DNA from: Hathewaya massiliensis | GTDB taxonomy: Bacteria > Bacillota > Clostridia > Clostridiales > Clostridiaceae | Assembly (NCBI RefSeq): GCF_902143515.1 | Contig: NZ_CABFVD010000005.1 | Span: forward strand, 1-64,000 | Reading direction: 5' to 3' | Length of the DNA: 64,000 bases | In this document: positions 62,115-64,000 of the stretch, in pieces | Position numbering within the stretch: position 1 is the first letter of the stretch | How the letters are laid out: each line of letters begins with the position of its first letter | Program-made: the position numbers and the translations under genes | Notes under the pieces: model-generated | What the model was told of the DNA's origin: nothing | Databases searched by the model: none | Seen by the model: the letters and a program-made list of their open reading frames with translations, nothing else

Positions 62115-62408
62115 ATGAGTGTTTTGGTAATCGGAGGAGATAGGATTCAGACTATAAGAAAAAAGTTAAGTGATTATGGTTTTCAGAATATAGATCATGT
62201 AACTGGAAGAAAGAAGAATGATAAAAGAATGGATATATCTGAAAACTTTGATTTGGTTTTAGTACTTACGGATTTTATAGGACATACCTTAAGCAAAAGC
62301 ATTAAAAATAAGGGTAAAGAAAAGGATGTAAAAGTTTTATTTGCAAAAAGGTCATGGACTGCAATTGAAGAGCAAGTAAAGGAATTTATACAATGTTACA
62401 ATAAATAA
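62115..62408 (+). CDS. DUF2325 protein
   Basis: 97-residue single domain: SVLVIGGDRIQTIRKKL, HVTGRKKNDKRM, a FDLVLVLTDFIGHTLSKSIKN block and FAKRSWTAIEEQV. DUF2325 proteins of this length commonly follow Feo or diguanylate genes in clostridia; function unknown. GGAGGTGG precedes the ATG, and it lies 53 bases after feoB, so it is probably in the feo operon. Confidence 0.82.
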   Translation: MSVLVIGGDRIQTIRKKLSDYGFQNIDHVTGRKKNDKRMDISENFDLVLVLTDFIGHTLSKSIKNKGKEKDVKVLFAKRSWTAIEEQVKEFIQCYNK

Positions 62409-62447
62409 ATCTTTTGTAGTGATTTTTTCTAGTAATTATAATTATAG

Positions 62448-62498
62448 AAGCTTAAATTTATGGTAATTATAGATTAAAAGAACTATAAATTTAAGCTT
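62448..62498. repeat. Perfect 14-bp inverted repeat
   Basis: AAGCTTAAATTTAT (62448-62461) and ATAAATTTAAGCTT (62485-62498) are exact inverted copies 23 bases apart, just before the terminator. Confidence 0.7.
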
Positions 62499-62505
62499 AA
62501 AGTAT

Positions 62506-62548
62506 AGAAGGATTTACATACTGTGTAAGTATATAAATCCTTCTTTTA
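62506..62548 (+). terminator. Terminator of the feo operon
   Basis: AGAAGGATTTA (62506-62516) pairs with TAAATCCTTCT (62534-62544), with an inner ATACT/AGTAT pair, followed by TTTT. Confidence 0.88.
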
Positions 62549-62923
62549 ATTATGCATAATTCAATTAGGTCATAGTTTTAGCCTTGCTTATATATAAACT
62601 TTTGATGTCAATCTATATTAAAGATAGGCCTATCTGGATGGCAAGAGAAACTTTAATGACCATTTATATTATGTGTTTTTATTTAATATATATTCTAGTT
62701 AATAGCTTAAACTATATATTACCAATACCATAGATGTATGCTACTTTTAATCTTTCAAAAATTTGTACATATGACTAATTTAATATTAACAGAGAAAAAT
62801 TAATATATAATATAATATGTAAAAGTTAATCTATGTATTAGGTTAATGTTAATTAAGAAAGATTAATATATGCTATAATAAGTAGTGTTTTTAGTAAATC
62901 TTATAGTAAAGAAGGAGTTAAAG

Positions 62924-63667
62924 ATGAATACTTTAAGTGGAAAAGTTGTTTTAATTACAGGCGCTTCAAGGGGTATAGGAAAAGCTATAGCTTTAAGATT
63001 TGCAGAGGAAGGTGCTTCTGTAATTATTAATTATAAAAAAAGCCATGTAGAAGCTGAAGAGGTGAAATCTACTATTGAGGAATTAGGGGGATATGCTTTT
63101 TTACTTCAAGGAGATGTTTCCAACTATACTACATGTAGTAATATGATGAAGACTATAATAGATAAGTTTGGCAAAATAGATATTTTAATAAACAATGCTG
63201 CAGTTTCACAAATAGGACTTTTTTATGATTGTACAGAGGAAGCTTTTGATAATATTATAAATACAAATTTAAAGGGAGTTTTTAACTTAACCCATAATGC
63301 TGTAAAGCATATGCTACTTAAAGGAAATGGTGTAGTTATAAACATATCATCTATGTGGGGTGAAGTTGGGGCTTCTTGTGAGGTTATATATTCAGCATCT
63401 AAGGGCGGAATAAATGCTTTTACAAAGGCACTAGGCAAGGAACTTGCACCATCCAATATAAGGGTAAATGCTATTTCTCCAGGAGTTATAGATACTTCTA
63501 TGAATTCATGGTTATCAGAAGAGGAAAAGGAAGATTTAGTTTCTGAAATACCCATGATGAGAATGGGATTACCTAAAGAAATTGCAAATCTTGCAGTATT
63601 TCTAGCTAGTGATCAATGTGCCTATATGACAGGACAAATATTAAGGGTAGACGGTGGATTTATATAA
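62924..63667 (+). CDS. SDR-family reductase, YmfI-like (EF-P 5-aminopentanone reductase candidate)
   Basis: 247 residues, classical SDR. NAD(P)-binding TGASRGIGKAIALRF, NNAA motif, and catalytic Ser-Tyr-Lys in INISSMWG...VIYSASKGG. The segment SMWGEVGASCEV before the Tyr resembles YmfI, the Bacillus enzyme that finishes the EF-P modification, more than generic FabG, and IRVNAISPGVIDTSM is standard. The ATG at 62924 has GAAGGAG upstream; a 13-codon upstream extension lacks one. Confidence 0.82.
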   Translation: MNTLSGKVVLITGASRGIGKAIALRFAEEGASVIINYKKSHVEAEEVKSTIEELGGYAFLLQGDVSNYTTCSNMMKTIIDKFGKIDILINNAAVSQIGLFYDCTEEAFDNIINTNLKGVFNLTHNAVKHMLLKGNGVVINISSMWGEVGASCEVIYSASKGGINAFTKALGKELAPSNIRVNAISPGVIDTSMNSWLSEEEKEDLVSEIPMMRMGLPKEIANLAVFLASDQCAYMTGQILRVDGGFI

Positions 63668-63676
63668 GGATTAGGG

Positions 63677-63693
63677 TGCATAGTCATGGGATA
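63677..63693. repeat. End fragment of the R1 repeat
   Basis: ATAGTCATGGGATAAAAA matches the right end of R1 copy A (TTAGTCATGGGATAAATG, 7188-7205) over 15 consecutive bases. Only the end is present, just after the SDR gene. Confidence 0.4.
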
Positions 63694-63826
63694 AAAATAT
63701 ATAGTATAAAAAGGTCATATAGAATTAATATAGAGTTAATAAAATATTAATATATAACTATGTGATATATGATACAATATAACAAAGATAAAGTTATCAT
63801 ATAAAACAAGGTAAGGTGAAAATTCT

Positions 63827-64000
63827 ATGGAAAATAGTTTTAATAAAGGAGTAGGAAATTTGAAAAAACATCTGTACAATATATTACTTCTAGTTTTAGG
63901 TTTATTTTTGTTAGGATTTTTTCTAAAAGCATCATTATATATAGGCATTGCAGCACTTTCAATTTTTGCCATCTATAAAATGTGGCAATCTGGAAAGACA
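63827..64000 (+). CDS. Membrane protein, partial at the window end
   Basis: 58 codons to the window edge. MENSFNKGVGNLKKHLYN is followed by two hydrophobic stretches (about 19-33 and 36-48) and KMWQSGKT. AAGGTGA precedes the ATG. Too little is visible to assign a family. Confidence 0.5.
   Translation, partial: MENSFNKGVGNLKKHLYNILLLVLGLFLLGFFLKASLYIGIAALSIFAIYKMWQSGKT

Larger units (their letters stand above)
62409..62923. other. Intergenic region after the feo operon
   Basis: 515 bases. Two large inverted repeats follow one another at 62448-62498 and 62506-62548. The rest is AT-rich. Two short direct repeats around AGGTTAATGTTAAT and ATTAATATAT occur near 62800-62875, upstream of the SDR gene. 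No gene was seen. Confidence 0.55.

Overview
This window is low-GC, dense in strong AGGAGG-type ribosome binding sites, and reads as the chromosome of an anaerobic, spore-forming Clostridium (sensu stricto, broadly C. perfringens-like). The indicators are a three-gene GerA-family germinant receptor, CotF-type coat proteins, a SleB-type cell-wall hydrolase, rubredoxin, ferredoxin and flavodoxin genes, the oxygen-independent (early cobalt insertion, CbiK) route to vitamin B12, and FeoAAB ferrous iron uptake. I do not assign a species. No tRNA, rRNA or CRISPR array was seen.

Layout. 0-2.8 kb: remnant of a PucR/CdaR-type regulator, a 98-bp MITE-like element, and a divergent pair encoding a creatininase-family hydrolase and a cytosine/creatinine deaminase-like amidohydrolase. 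2.8-14.3 kb: housekeeping and membrane genes (membrane GDPD, CyuA/UPF0597 cysteine desulfidase, DUF421 protein, GltS-type transporter with a C_GCAxxG_C_C protein, CDF metal exporter, YaaA, LysM-SleB hydrolase, DUF3892, YjbQ). 14.7-17.7 kb: cobT-cobC-cobU-cobS, the lower-ligand and nucleotide-loop half of B12 synthesis. 18-26.7 kb: CotF-like coat proteins, rubredoxin with a clear palindromic operator, a HutP-family protein, a TrpXYZ-like ABC transporter, hemerythrin, a 5'-nucleotidase, a leucine-rich-repeat protein and a LytTR/DUF3021 pair.

26.7-38.3 kb is the accessory region. An intact 2586-bp IS66-family element (27120-29705, 8-bp target duplication GTATAAAT) splits the LytTR regulator gene. 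Next come a Sau3AI-like restriction enzyme and its C5 methyltransferase (predicted target GATC), an orphan ScoMcrA-type head-domain protein, and a Septu-like ATPase plus HNH nuclease module. In that module the nuclease reading frame has no good start of its own. It lies in the -1 frame behind a 121-codon ORF that ends next to two A_AAA_AAA slippery heptamers, which suggests a frameshift-produced 521-residue nuclease. The right edge of the module runs directly into a broken DUF3990 gene followed by DUF3791.

38.4-52.3 kb: a cobalamin riboswitch with terminator controls cbiK-cbiP-cbiB-cobD-cbiA-cbiC-cbiD-cbiE-cbiT-cbiL-cbiF-cbiG-cbiH-cbiJ, which covers sirohydrochlorin to adenosylcobinamide phosphate. 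cobO at 56.8 kb supplies the adenosyltransferase. 52.6-64 kb: DUF1450, the gerKA-gerKB-gerKC-like receptor, YitT, ferredoxin, flavodoxin, FeoA-FeoA-FeoB, DUF2325, a YmfI-like SDR and a truncated membrane ORF at the window end.

Two dispersed non-coding repeat families recur between genes. R1 is a two-part structured element with copies near 7.1, 13.7 and 59.4 kb and an end fragment at 63.7 kb. R2 is a foldback element of about 220 bp between cbiA and cbiC, with a partial copy behind cobS.
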